A stretch of DNA of 64,000 nt from Limnohabitans radicicola (GTDB taxonomy: Bacteria; Pseudomonadota; Gammaproteobacteria; Burkholderiales; Burkholderiaceae_C). The stretch spans positions 205,660 through 269,659 of the forward strand of contig NZ_JACYFT010000003.1 in the NCBI RefSeq assembly GCF_014837235.1, read 5' to 3'. The notes under the pieces are model-generated. The model had not been told where the DNA came from and did not search any database. It was given only the letters and a program-made list of their open reading frames with translations. The position numbers and the translations under genes are program-made. Below, one piece after another: positions 56,201 through 64,000 of this stretch. Numbering within the stretch: the stretch's first letter is position 1; each line of letters opens with the position of its first letter.

Positions 56201-57092
56201 ATGCCTCGGCCAAAAAGTCCACAAACGCCCTGACCCGCGCGGCCGATTTGTGCTGCGCCGGGTAGACGGCGTAAATGTCGGCATCGGGCGTGTGGTACTG
56301 CGGCAGCACCTGCACCAGCTGGCCTGTGGCCAGGTGGTCGCGGATGTCCCATTCGGCCCGCAGAAGGATGCCGTGACCGTCCAGCGCCCATTGCACCGCG
56401 ATGCCGCCGTCGTTGGTGGTCAGGTTGCCGCGTGTCTTGATGGTCTCGGTTTTGCCCGTGCGCCCACGCGCCAGCTTGAGCACGCCATAGGCCTCGCCGC
56501 CCTGGCGGATGCTGATGAAGTTGTGCCGTGTGAGATCGGCTGGGGTCTTGGGTTCGCCGTGCTGCGCGATGTAATCGGGGGCGGCACACAGCAAGCGCTG
56601 GTTGCTGGCGATCTTGCGCGCAATGACGCGGCTGTCGGGCGGCGGACCAAAGCGGATGCACACGTCAAACGCGTCGTCGCTCAGTGCGGGCGGGTCCACC
56701 GACAGTTGCAGCTGTGCGTCGACCTGCGGGTATTGCCGCACAAAGCGGCTGATGAGTGGGCCGATGTGGCTGCGGCCAAAGCCCAGCGTGGCGTTGATGC
56801 GCAACAGGCCGCTGGGTGTGGAGCGGCTGGCACCCAGTTGTTGTTCCAGATCGGCCATCTCGGCCAGGATGCTGCGGGCATGGCGCAGCATGGTTTCGCC
56901 TTCCACCGTGAGGCTCATGCGGCGGGTGGTGCGGTTGACCAGCGGCACGCCCAGACGCGACTCCATTTGCGACAGGCGCTTGCTGACGGCGGCCGTGGTG
57001 ATGCGCATCTCGCGTGCGGCGGCACTCAGGCTCCCGGCCATGGTCAGGGCAGAAAAGAAGCCCAGATCGGCGGCTTGCAGGCGTGGTTCCAT
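56181..57092 (-). CDS. LysR-family transcriptional regulator
   Basis: 303-residue regulator. Winged helix ADLGFFSALTMAGSLSAAAR and ITTAAVSKRLSQMESRLGVP, then the effector domain with LLRINATLGFGRSHIGPLIS. ATG at 57092 (MEPRLQAADLG). It is divergent from the tartrate-dehydrogenase-like gene across 98 bases that include a dyad, so it probably controls that gene. The 3' end overlaps the transketolase C-subunit gene. Confidence 0.92.
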   Translation of the reverse strand: MEPRLQAADLGFFSALTMAGSLSAAAREMRITTAAVSKRLSQMESRLGVPLVNRTTRRMSLTVEGETMLRHARSILAEMADLEQQLGASRSTPSGLLRINATLGFGRSHIGPLISRFVRQYPQVDAQLQLSVDPPALSDDAFDVCIRFGPPPDSRVIARKIASNQRLLCAAPDYIAQHGEPKTPADLTRHNFISIRQGGEAYGVLKLARGRTGKTETIKTRGNLTTNDGGIAVQWALDGHGILLRAEWDIRDHLATGQLVQVLPQYHTPDADIYAVYPAQHKSAARVRAFVDFLAEAFRPARP

Positions 57093-57114
57093 TGTTGAAT
57101 ACAGGTTAACAATG
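57090..57114. promoter_or_regulatory. LysR-type operator
   Basis: CATTGTT and AACAATG separated by 11 bases (T-N11-A type) just before and overlapping the start of the LysR gene, in the divergent promoter region to the tartrate-dehydrogenase-like gene. Autoregulation and control of the divergent gene are inferred. Confidence 0.55.
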
Positions 57115-57190
57115 CATTGAATTTTAGGGTGTTTGTTGATGTAGGGCGGTTTCACAATGGCCACGTCGTTCAACACCCATCTGAATTCAC

Positions 57191-58255
57191 ATGAAAACCT
57201 ACCGCATCGCTACCATCCCTGGAGACGGCATTGGCAAAGAAGTCATCCCCGCAGGTCAAGAAGTCATGCAGGCCCTGGCGCAAGCTTGTGGCACTTTTGC
57301 CTTCGAGTTTGAAAACTTCGGCTGGGGCGGAGACTACTACCGCGAGCACGGCGTGATGATGCCCGCCGATGGCCTGGATGCGCTCAGGAACAAGGACGCC
57401 ATCCTGTTCGGCTCGGCCGGTGACCCGCACATCCCCGACCACATCACGCTGTGGGGCCTGCGCCTGAAGATTTGCCAAGGCTTTGACCAGTACGCCAATG
57501 TGCGCCCCACGCGCATCCTGCCGGGCATCGATGCGCCTTTGAAGCGCTGCACCCCCCAGGATTTGGACTGGGTCATCGTGCGCGAGAACTCCGAGGGCGA
57601 ATACTCCGGCGTGGGTGGCCGCGTGCACCAGGGCCACCCGATCGAGGCGGCCACCGATGTGTCCATCATGACCCGTGCCGGTGTGGAGCGCATCCTGCGC
57701 TACGCCTTCAAGCTGGCGCAATCGCGCCCGCGGAAACTGCTGACGGTGGTGACCAAGAGCAACGCCCAGCGCCACGCCATGGTCATGTGGGACGAGATCG
57801 CGCTGCAAGTGTCCAAAGAGTTCCCCGATGTGAAGTGGGACAAGGAACTGGTGGATGCCGCCACCGCCCGCATGGTGAACCGTCCGGCCAGTCTGGACAC
57901 CATCGTCGCCACCAACCTGCACGCCGACATCCTGAGCGACCTGGCGGCGGCCCTGGCGGGCAGCCTGGGCATTGCGCCCACGGGCAACATCGACCCCGAG
58001 CGCCGTTACCCCAGCATGTTCGAGCCCATCCACGGTTCGGCCTTCGACATCATGGGCAAGGGCCTGGCCAACCCGGTGGGCACTTTCTGGTCGGTGGTCA
58101 TGCTGTTGGAGCACCTGGGCGAGAACGCTGCAGCCCAGCGCCTGATGAAAGCCGTGGAGGCCGTGACCGCCAACCCGGCGCTGCACACAGGCGATCTGGG
58201 CGGAACCGCCCGCACAGTGGACGTGACAGCAGCCGTGTGCAAAGCCTTGATTTGA
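57191..58255 (+). CDS. tartrate dehydrogenase/D-malate dehydrogenase family protein
   Basis: 354-residue NAD-dependent beta-decarboxylating dehydrogenase of the isocitrate/isopropylmalate fold. It opens YRIATIPGDGIGKEVIPAGQ; the substrate loop has IVRENSEGEYSGVGGRVHQG, the lysine lies in VVTKSNAQRH and the metal aspartates in ATNLHADILSDLAAALAGS. GSAGDPHIPDHITLWGLRL is typical of the TtuC/DmlA branch, not of LeuB. Decarboxylates tartrate or D-malate. A Bug receptor follows, which may bring in the diacid. Confidence 0.9.
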   Translation: MKTYRIATIPGDGIGKEVIPAGQEVMQALAQACGTFAFEFENFGWGGDYYREHGVMMPADGLDALRNKDAILFGSAGDPHIPDHITLWGLRLKICQGFDQYANVRPTRILPGIDAPLKRCTPQDLDWVIVRENSEGEYSGVGGRVHQGHPIEAATDVSIMTRAGVERILRYAFKLAQSRPRKLLTVVTKSNAQRHAMVMWDEIALQVSKEFPDVKWDKELVDAATARMVNRPASLDTIVATNLHADILSDLAAALAGSLGIAPTGNIDPERRYPSMFEPIHGSAFDIMGKGLANPVGTFWSVVMLLEHLGENAAAQRLMKAVEAVTANPALHTGDLGGTARTVDVTAAVCKALI

Positions 58256-58333
58256 TGCGGTTTTAGCGGTTTGATCAAAATGAATTTCCCTTTTGACTGA
58301 CTTTGCGCTCTTCACTTTTTGAAAGGTTTGAAC

Positions 58334-59323
58334 ATGCGATCCAAGCTTCTCTGTGTCCCTGCAGCCCTGGTCATGTGTGTGTCTGTCAATGCGTTTGCGC
58401 AGGACTACCCGGCGACCAACAAAACCATCACCTTTGTGCTGCCCTATGCAGCAGGGGGGCCCACAGACAAAGCGGCACGCGATTTGGCGCAGTCCATGAG
58501 CAAGGCCATGGGCGGGCACAGCATCGTGATCGACAACGCCGCTGGCGCTTCCGGCTCCATCGGTGCCAACAAGGTGGCCAAGGCTGCGCCTGATGGCTAC
58601 ACGCTGCTGTTTACGCACATCGCGCAGGCCACTTTGCCCAGCTTTTTCCGCAACCTGCCCTACAACGTGGAGAAGGACTTCGAGTACCTGGGGCTGGTGA
58701 GCGAGAACCCGATGAACCTGATCGGTCGCCCCAGCTTGCCCGCCAACAACATGGCTGAGCTGGTGAGCTGGATCAACGCCAACAAAGGCAAGATCAACAT
58801 CTCCAACGCCGGACCAGGTTCGGCTTCGCACCTGTGCGGCATGCTGTTTCAGTCGACCCTCAAGGTGGACATGACCTCGGTGCCGTACAAAGGCACGGCC
58901 CCCGCCATGACCGATCTGATCGGTGGTCAGGTGGACCTGATGTGTGACCAGACCACCACCACGATCCCGCAGATCGAAGGCAAGAAGGTCAAGTCGTTTG
59001 CCGTGACCACGCCCACGCGTTTGAGCTCGCCTGTGCTCAAGGACATGCCCACCATGCAGGAGGCCGGACTCAAGGACTTCACGGTCACGATCTGGCAAGG
59101 CCTGTATGCGCCCAAGGGCACGCCAGCGGCGGTGCTCAAAAAGCTCAACGATGCACTCAAGGTGGCGGTCAAAGACCCTGAGTTCATCCGCAAGCAAGAT
59201 GCCGGGGGAGCCTCTGTCATCAACGACGCGCGTAACGATCCGGCAGGCCACAAGGCCTTCGTGATGTCCGAGGTGGCGAAGTGGGCGCCCATCATCAAGG
59301 CGGCAGGCGTGTACGCAGATTGA
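58334..59323 (+). CDS. tripartite tricarboxylate transporter receptor (Bug/TctC family)
   Basis: Orphan periplasmic receptor, 329 residues. A signal peptide (ending NAFAQ near residue 22) precedes KTITFVLPYAAGGPTDKAAR, then IDNAAGASGSIGANKVAK and PYKGTAPAMTDLIGGQVDL. It is 78 bases behind the tartrate-dehydrogenase-like gene, so a diacid ligand is plausible. No membrane subunits are nearby. ATG at 58334 follows GAAAGG. Confidence 0.92.
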   Translation: MRSKLLCVPAALVMCVSVNAFAQDYPATNKTITFVLPYAAGGPTDKAARDLAQSMSKAMGGHSIVIDNAAGASGSIGANKVAKAAPDGYTLLFTHIAQATLPSFFRNLPYNVEKDFEYLGLVSENPMNLIGRPSLPANNMAELVSWINANKGKINISNAGPGSASHLCGMLFQSTLKVDMTSVPYKGTAPAMTDLIGGQVDLMCDQTTTTIPQIEGKKVKSFAVTTPTRLSSPVLKDMPTMQEAGLKDFTVTIWQGLYAPKGTPAAVLKKLNDALKVAVKDPEFIRKQDAGGASVINDARNDPAGHKAFVMSEVAKWAPIIKAAGVYAD

Positions 59324-59392
59324 CGGTGCATTTTCGAATCGCTTCGTGATTCAGCACAATACGGCGGAGAAAGACCCTCTGGAGATGTGCTG

Positions 59393-60316
59393 ATGTCCAA
59401 GCCCGGATACAACCTGGCGCGATTCGATTTTGTGTCCATCCGGCTGGCGGTGCTGTGTGCCCAGACCGGCAGTCTGACCACAGCGGCGCGGCAGTGCAAT
59501 CTGGTGCTGCCCGCGGCCAGTCGGCGTTTGAAAGAGCTGGAATCGGCCACGGGCTGTCAGTTGTTTGATCGACATTCCCGTGGACTGAGCATGACGCCTG
59601 CCGGGCGAATTTTCATGCGCAGGGGCTTGACCTTGCTGCAAGAGATGGAAGGCCTGGCCAGCGAGTTGGCCGATATGCACCAAGGCATCGCCCGGCATTT
59701 TCGGCTGTTTGCGGGCACGGCGGCTATCAACCAATTCCTGCCCCCACTGATGGCCACTTACACCCGCCTGCATCCAGAAGTGCAGATCGATCTGGAGGAG
59801 CAGGGGTCGGAACACGTGGTGCAGGCTCTGCGCGAAGGTCGTGCGGATGTAGGGGTCTTTGTGGAAGGCCCTGACACCGATGGTTTGGATGTGAGGGATT
59901 TCCGTGAGGACGAGTTGGTCTTGATTTTGCCGAGACAACACGCCTTGTCGGGCAAATCACCCCTGGCCTTTGCCGATGCATTGGATGAGTCCTGGGTCAG
60001 CCTTAACGCCGGAGCGGCCCTGTTGCAGCAACAGCAAAGCGCGGCCATGGCCGCTGGTCGAGTGTTCAAGCTGCGCATGCAGGTGCGCAGCTTTGATGCC
60101 GTGGGGCACATGGTGGCCTCGGGTTTGGGCATTGCGCTGTTGCCCAAATTGGCGGCGCTGCCTATCGTGCGGGCGATGCAGCTGAGCTGGCGTCCATTGC
60201 AAGACGATTGGGCCCGGCGACGTCTCAAGGTGGGCATCCGCAGCGAGGCCGACTCCTGGATCTCGGACTTCAGGGATTTCTTGCAGAAGTCTTCGCAAAA
60301 TGCGAAGACAGTCTGA
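59393..60316 (+). CDS. LysR-family transcriptional regulator
   Basis: 307-residue regulator with winged helix IRLAVLCAQTGSLTTAARQC and LVLPAASRRLKELESATGCQ, then the effector domain to QLSWRPLQDDWARRRLKVGI. ATG at 59393 follows GGAGA. It stands just upstream, on the same strand, of the CaiB-HMG-lyase-VOC-Bug genes and probably governs them. Confidence 0.92.
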   Translation: MSKPGYNLARFDFVSIRLAVLCAQTGSLTTAARQCNLVLPAASRRLKELESATGCQLFDRHSRGLSMTPAGRIFMRRGLTLLQEMEGLASELADMHQGIARHFRLFAGTAAINQFLPPLMATYTRLHPEVQIDLEEQGSEHVVQALREGRADVGVFVEGPDTDGLDVRDFREDELVLILPRQHALSGKSPLAFADALDESWVSLNAGAALLQQQQSAAMAAGRVFKLRMQVRSFDAVGHMVASGLGIALLPKLAALPIVRAMQLSWRPLQDDWARRRLKVGIRSEADSWISDFRDFLQKSSQNAKTV

Positions 60317-60364
60317 TCAATTCGCCAATAGACGCATCCGCTCATCCACAGGACACTGTGGCGC

Positions 60365-61594
60365 ATGAGTTCAACCCAAGTTCCTCCCTCGCCCAATCTC
60401 AGTGCACTTTCAGGCTTGAAGGTGCTGGAATTGGGTCAGCTGATTGCGGGGCCATTTGCCGCCAAGACCCTGGCCGACTTTGGCGCTGAAGTGATCAAGA
60501 TTGAGCCGCCAGACAGTGGCGACCCGTTGCGCAAATGGCGCATGCTCAAGGATGGAACGTCTGTGTGGTGGCAGGTGCAGTCGCGCAACAAGCGTTCGCT
60601 GGCGCTGGATTTGCGCACGCCCGAGGGGCAAGAGCTGGTTCGCCAGTTGGCGGCCGAGGCCGATGTGCTGATTGAAAACTTTCGCCCAGGTGCACTGGAA
60701 GGCTGGGGGCTGTCGCCCGATGCCTTGATGGCCAGCAACCCCCGCTTGATCGTGCTGCGCATCAGTGGCTATGGCCAGACAGGGCCTTACCGCAACCGCC
60801 CGGGCTTTGGCGTGATTGGCGAGGCCATGGGCGGCTTGCGCCACCTCACGGCAGAGCCAGGTCGGGTGCCCGTGCGTGTAGGGGTGAGCATCGGTGACAC
60901 CTTGTCGGCGCTGCATGGGGTCATAGGCATCTTGCTTGCCTTGCAGCACAGGCATGCCACTGGGCAAGGGCAGGTGATCGATGTCGCCCTGTACGAGGCG
61001 GTGTTCAATTGCATGGAAAGTCTGTTGCCCGAGTACAGCGCTTTCGGCGCGGTGCGCGAACCCGCAGGCAGTGCATTGCCGGGCATTGCCCCCACCAACG
61101 CATACCTGTGCCAGGACGGCGCTTATGCCTTGGTCGCTGGCAATGGCGACAGCATTTTCAAACGCCTGATGGCCTTGATTGAGCGCCCGGACCTGGCCAA
61201 CGATCCGGCGCTGGCCGACAACGCAGGCCGTGTGGCGCGTGTGGCCGAGTTGGATGCCGCCATTGGGGCCTGGACGGTTCAGCGACCGGTGTCTGAGGTA
61301 TTGGAAGCACTGGACCAGGCTGCAGTGCCAGCCGGGCGCATTTACACCGTGGCGGACATCGCGGCTGACCCCCACTACCAGGCGCGGGGCATGTTGCAAA
61401 CGCTGACACTGGACGATGGCAGCGTCATGACGGTGCCCGGGATCGTGCCGAAGTTGTCGGTAACACCAGGCCAGCATCGCCGCAATGCGCCGCAGCTGGG
61501 GCAGGACACCGATCAAGTCCTGGCAGAGATGGGTTTGAGTGCCGACCAGATCCAGTCTTTGAAAGCGTGCGGCATTGTAGGAGGTCAGGCATGA
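60365..61594 (+). CDS. CaiB/BaiF family CoA transferase
   Basis: 409-residue class III CoA transferase. It opens LSGLKVLELGQLIAGPFAAK, then DFGAEVIKIEPPDSGDPLR and NKRSLALDLRTPEGQELV; the catalytic aspartate lies in IDVALYEAVFNCME. Moves CoA between carboxylic acids. Its stop overlaps the ATG of the HMG-CoA-lyase-like gene, so it probably activates an acid cleaved by that enzyme. Confidence 0.93.
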   Translation: MSSTQVPPSPNLSALSGLKVLELGQLIAGPFAAKTLADFGAEVIKIEPPDSGDPLRKWRMLKDGTSVWWQVQSRNKRSLALDLRTPEGQELVRQLAAEADVLIENFRPGALEGWGLSPDALMASNPRLIVLRISGYGQTGPYRNRPGFGVIGEAMGGLRHLTAEPGRVPVRVGVSIGDTLSALHGVIGILLALQHRHATGQGQVIDVALYEAVFNCMESLLPEYSAFGAVREPAGSALPGIAPTNAYLCQDGAYALVAGNGDSIFKRLMALIERPDLANDPALADNAGRVARVAELDAAIGAWTVQRPVSEVLEALDQAAVPAGRIYTVADIAADPHYQARGMLQTLTLDDGSVMTVPGIVPKLSVTPGQHRRNAPQLGQDTDQVLAEMGLSADQIQSLKACGIVGGQA

Positions 61595-62532
61595 AGCAGC
61601 GCATCCATTTCAATGAGGTGGTGACCCGTGACGGCTTTCAGATGGAGCCGGAATTTGTGCCCACGGACAGCAAGGTGGCCTTGATCAATGCGCTCAGCCA
61701 ATGCGGCTATGCCAAGATCGAGGTGACCTCATTCACCTCGGTCAAAGCCATCCCGATGCTGCGCGATGCAGAGGAAGTCATGGGGCGGATTGAGCGCGTG
61801 CCCGGTGTGGAGTACACCGTTTTGGTGCCCAATTTGCGCGGGGCCGAGCGGGCCATGGAGTCTCGTCCAGACGAGTTCAATCTGGTCATGTCCACTTCGG
61901 AAACGCACAACCTGGCCAATTTGCGCATGCCCCGCGAGCACAGTTTTGCGGCCTTGCGAGATGTGGTTGCGCGTTATGCCCAGCAGGTCCCGATCAATGT
62001 GTCTTTGTCGGCCTGTTTTGGCTGTCCGATGGAGGGCGATGTGCCGCAAGCCGAGGTGCTGCGGTGGGCGCAGCGTTTTGCCGATCTGGGCGTGCGGGGC
62101 CTCACGATTTGCGACACCACAGGTATGGCCCATCCAGAGCAGGTGGCACGCATGTGTGATGTGCTTCAGGCGCGTTTTGCACATTTGCAGCTGACACTGC
62201 ATTTTCACAACACCCGAGGCATGGGCCTGGCCAATGTGCTGGCTGCTGCGCAGTCTGGCATTGACCGTTTTGACGGCTCCTTGGGGGGCTTGGGAGGGTG
62301 CCCTTATGCACCCGGTGCGAGCGGCAACATCAGCAGCGAAGACGCGATCCATATGCTGGATGCGATGGGCTATGACACGGGCATAGACCTCGCGCGTTTG
62401 TTGCCTATCGCCCGTGAACTGCCCGCCATTGTTGGCCATACCGTGCCCGGACAGGTCGCCCAGAGCGGCATGATCACCGATCTGCACCCAGCGCCGCCCT
62501 CGGTGGCCGAACTGAAAAAGGAGTTTCAATGA
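61591..62532 (+). CDS. hydroxymethylglutaryl-CoA lyase-like protein
   Basis: 313-residue TIM-barrel lyase. VVTRDGFQMEPEFVPTD holds the metal aspartate and catalytic arginine, KIEVTSFTSVKAIPML the second motif, and the C-terminal LHFHNTRGMGLANVLAA supplies the metal histidines with GSLGGLGGCPYAPGASGN containing the catalytic cysteine. Cleaves HMG-CoA or citramalyl-CoA-type substrates. ATG overlaps the previous stop and the stop overlaps the VOC gene. Confidence 0.9.
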   Translation: MKQRIHFNEVVTRDGFQMEPEFVPTDSKVALINALSQCGYAKIEVTSFTSVKAIPMLRDAEEVMGRIERVPGVEYTVLVPNLRGAERAMESRPDEFNLVMSTSETHNLANLRMPREHSFAALRDVVARYAQQVPINVSLSACFGCPMEGDVPQAEVLRWAQRFADLGVRGLTICDTTGMAHPEQVARMCDVLQARFAHLQLTLHFHNTRGMGLANVLAAAQSGIDRFDGSLGGLGGCPYAPGASGNISSEDAIHMLDAMGYDTGIDLARLLPIARELPAIVGHTVPGQVAQSGMITDLHPAPPSVAELKKEFQ

Positions 62533-62921
62533 TCGATCACCTCGACCACCTCGTTTTGACCACTGCGCGTGAAGCCGCGTGTGTCGATTTCTATACCCGT
62601 GTCCTGGGCATGCAGTTGGAAAGCTTTGTCGGCGGCACGCCCCCTGTTGAGCGCAGGGCCTTCAAGTTTGGCAACCAGAAAATCAATTTGCATGTGCAGG
62701 GCTCTGAGTTCGAGCCCAAGGCTCATTTGCCCGTTCCCGGTGCGCTCGATCTGTGCTTCATCGTGCAAGGTACGCTCGAAGAGGTGCAGGCGCACCTGGC
62801 GCAATGCCAGTGGCCCATTGTCGAAGGTCCGGTGGTCCGCACGGGTGCCACGGGCAAGATCCGCTCGGTCTATGTGCGCGACCCCGACCACAACCTGATT
62901 GAGCTCTCGGTACTGATTTGA
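62529..62921 (+). CDS. VOC-family (glyoxalase/dioxygenase-like) protein
   Basis: 130-residue vicinal-oxygen-chelate fold. HLDHLVLTT and CVDFYTRVLGMQLESF form the first module, DLCFIVQG and SVYVRDPDHNLIELS the second, with the metal histidine in HLDH and glutamate in LIELS. Could act as a glyoxalase, epimerase or chaperone-like partner. ATG overlaps the lyase stop. Confidence 0.88.
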   Translation: MIDHLDHLVLTTAREAACVDFYTRVLGMQLESFVGGTPPVERRAFKFGNQKINLHVQGSEFEPKAHLPVPGALDLCFIVQGTLEEVQAHLAQCQWPIVEGPVVRTGATGKIRSVYVRDPDHNLIELSVLI

Positions 62922-62943
62922 GCGACGAACCCAGGAGAACCAC

Positions 62944-63912
62944 ATGAAAAAACGCACATTGCTGGTGGCTGTGTCCGGGTGTCTGGGGCTGAGCATGGCC
63001 TGGTCGCAAGCCAAGTTCCCGGACCGCCCGATCACCCTCGTGGTGCCCAGCGCGCCGGGTGGCACCACCGATTTCACGGCACGGCTGATCGCAGAGCCCT
63101 TGTCGCGGGCACTGGGTCAGCCCGTGGTGGTGGACAACAAGGCGGGTGCTTCGGGCAACATCGGCAACCAGGCCGTGGCCAAGGCCAAAGCCGATGGCTA
63201 CACACTGCTGCTGGCCTACAGTGGTTACCAGGTGGGCAACCCGCACCTGTTCAAAAAAGCGGGGTGGGACCCGATCAAGGACTTCGCACCGGTGGCGATG
63301 CTCACCCGTGCACCGCAGGTGCTGGCCGCACGAGCCAATTTGCCCGCCAACAACCTGCGCGAACTCATCGCCTACGCCAAAGCCAACCCGGACAAGCTCA
63401 ACTACGCGTCTTCGGGCAACGGATCGATCCAGCACATTGCAGGTGAACTCTTTAAGCAGATGACGGGCACCGAGATCCAGCACATCCCTTACAAAGGCGC
63501 TGGTCCGGCTGTGCAGGACTTGCTCGGTGCTCAGGTGGACCTGTTCTTCACCACCCCGGCATCGGTGGTGAGTCACATCAAGGCGGACAAGCTCAAAGGT
63601 CTGGCTGTCACCAGCAATGCCCGGCTGACTTCCTTGCCGCAGGTGCCCACCGCGCGCGAGTCGGATCTCAAGGACTTCACACTGGACTCCTGGTTTGCCC
63701 TGTATGCGCCCGCTGGCACGCCTGCCGAGGTGGTGCAAGTGCTCAGCAATGAAGTGGGCAAAATCCTGGCCACAGCGGAGGTGAAGAAAAAAGCAGAAGA
63801 GGCAGGCACCCAGGTGGATTACATGGGGCCTGCTGCATTGGCTGACTACACCCGCAAGGAACTGGCCTTCTGGGGCCGGGTGATCCAGAGCGCCAAAATT
63901 TCAGCCGATTGA
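62944..63912 (+). CDS. tripartite tricarboxylate transporter receptor (Bug/TctC family)
   Basis: Orphan receptor, 322 residues, with a signal peptide (ending MAWSQ near residue 22), the opening PITLVVPSAPGGTTDFTAR, VVDNKAGASGNIGNQ and SSGNGSIQHIAGELF. It starts 22 bases after the VOC gene and completes the LysR-CaiB-lyase-VOC unit, so it probably imports the acid that the CoA transferase activates. Confidence 0.92.
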   Translation: MKKRTLLVAVSGCLGLSMAWSQAKFPDRPITLVVPSAPGGTTDFTARLIAEPLSRALGQPVVVDNKAGASGNIGNQAVAKAKADGYTLLLAYSGYQVGNPHLFKKAGWDPIKDFAPVAMLTRAPQVLAARANLPANNLRELIAYAKANPDKLNYASSGNGSIQHIAGELFKQMTGTEIQHIPYKGAGPAVQDLLGAQVDLFFTTPASVVSHIKADKLKGLAVTSNARLTSLPQVPTARESDLKDFTLDSWFALYAPAGTPAEVVQVLSNEVGKILATAEVKKKAEEAGTQVDYMGPAALADYTRKELAFWGRVIQSAKISAD

Positions 63913-64000
63913 GTGACTGGCCAAGGGCCAAATGGGTGATGTCTTAAAAGCCTTTATCCTCTTGCGCTGTGTTTATTGCCTGAGATGTTGTCACCATGAA

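Noticed and set aside
57170-59251. 693-residue open frame antisense to the tartrate-dehydrogenase-like and Bug genes
   Set aside because: It spans two well-supported genes on the other strand and has shadow-type composition.

Overview
The window looks like chromosome of a GC-rich betaproteobacterium of the order Burkholderiales, probably Comamonadaceae. This is inferred from the ftsK-lolA-rarA neighbourhood, a liv-type amino-acid transporter, four orphan Bug/TctC-type tricarboxylate receptors, TRAP transporters, many LysR regulators and the codon usage. No species can be named from sequence alone.

1-26,200 is mostly housekeeping: a 5'-cut fatty acid desaturase, rpmB-rpmG, trxB, ftsK-lolA-rarA, a complete branched-chain amino-acid ABC transporter (livHMGF plus binding protein), a ferredoxin-reductase, an SDR epimerase, an Hsp15-like RNA-binding protein, tRNA-Leu(CAA), a cupin, cysM, a Nudix hydrolase, a TusA-like protein, galU, valS, an old-yellow-enzyme/Bug receptor pair, truC and yaaA. 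valS carries an 84-bp palindromic element inserted exactly in frame. truC and yaaA diverge from start codons that overlap in the tetranucleotide CATG. queF is translationally coupled to a circularly permuted ATP-grasp protein of unknown substrate.

28,338-36,218 is an accessory island. It begins with a scar of three broken genes: a BRO-N antirepressor remnant with a LexA box, the 3' end of an SF1 helicase, and a frameshifted partner gene. It continues with a GHKL ATPase fused to a PD-(D/E)XK nuclease domain, a single-chain MmeI-like type IIL restriction-modification enzyme, and a Fic-family protein. The Fic gene seems to be read from a leaderless promoter overlapping a perfect 12-bp palindrome, with copies of the half-site inside its own coding region. 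This island is the best candidate for an undescribed defence or regulatory module.

36,219-46,112 holds a four-gene minus-strand operon (alpha-hydroxy-acid oxidase, DNA polymerase IV, enoyl-CoA hydratase, histone-deacetylase-like protein), an acyl-CoA ligase, a bacteriohemerythrin, a leucine-carboxymethyltransferase-like enzyme and several envelope proteins (glycine-zipper lipoprotein, a 48-residue membrane protein, an OmpA-family porin, a BON lipoprotein).

46,131-63,912 is a run of catabolic modules with LysR regulators: an amidohydrolase; a full-length transketolase and GcvA-like regulator divergent from an SDR, a TRAP transporter and a two-subunit transketolase; a LysR/tartrate-dehydrogenase-like/Bug unit; and a LysR/CaiB-BaiF CoA transferase/HMG-CoA-lyase-like/VOC/Bug unit. 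The last 88 bases hold no complete gene. They end in ATGAA, which could be the start of a further gene, but this cannot be judged.
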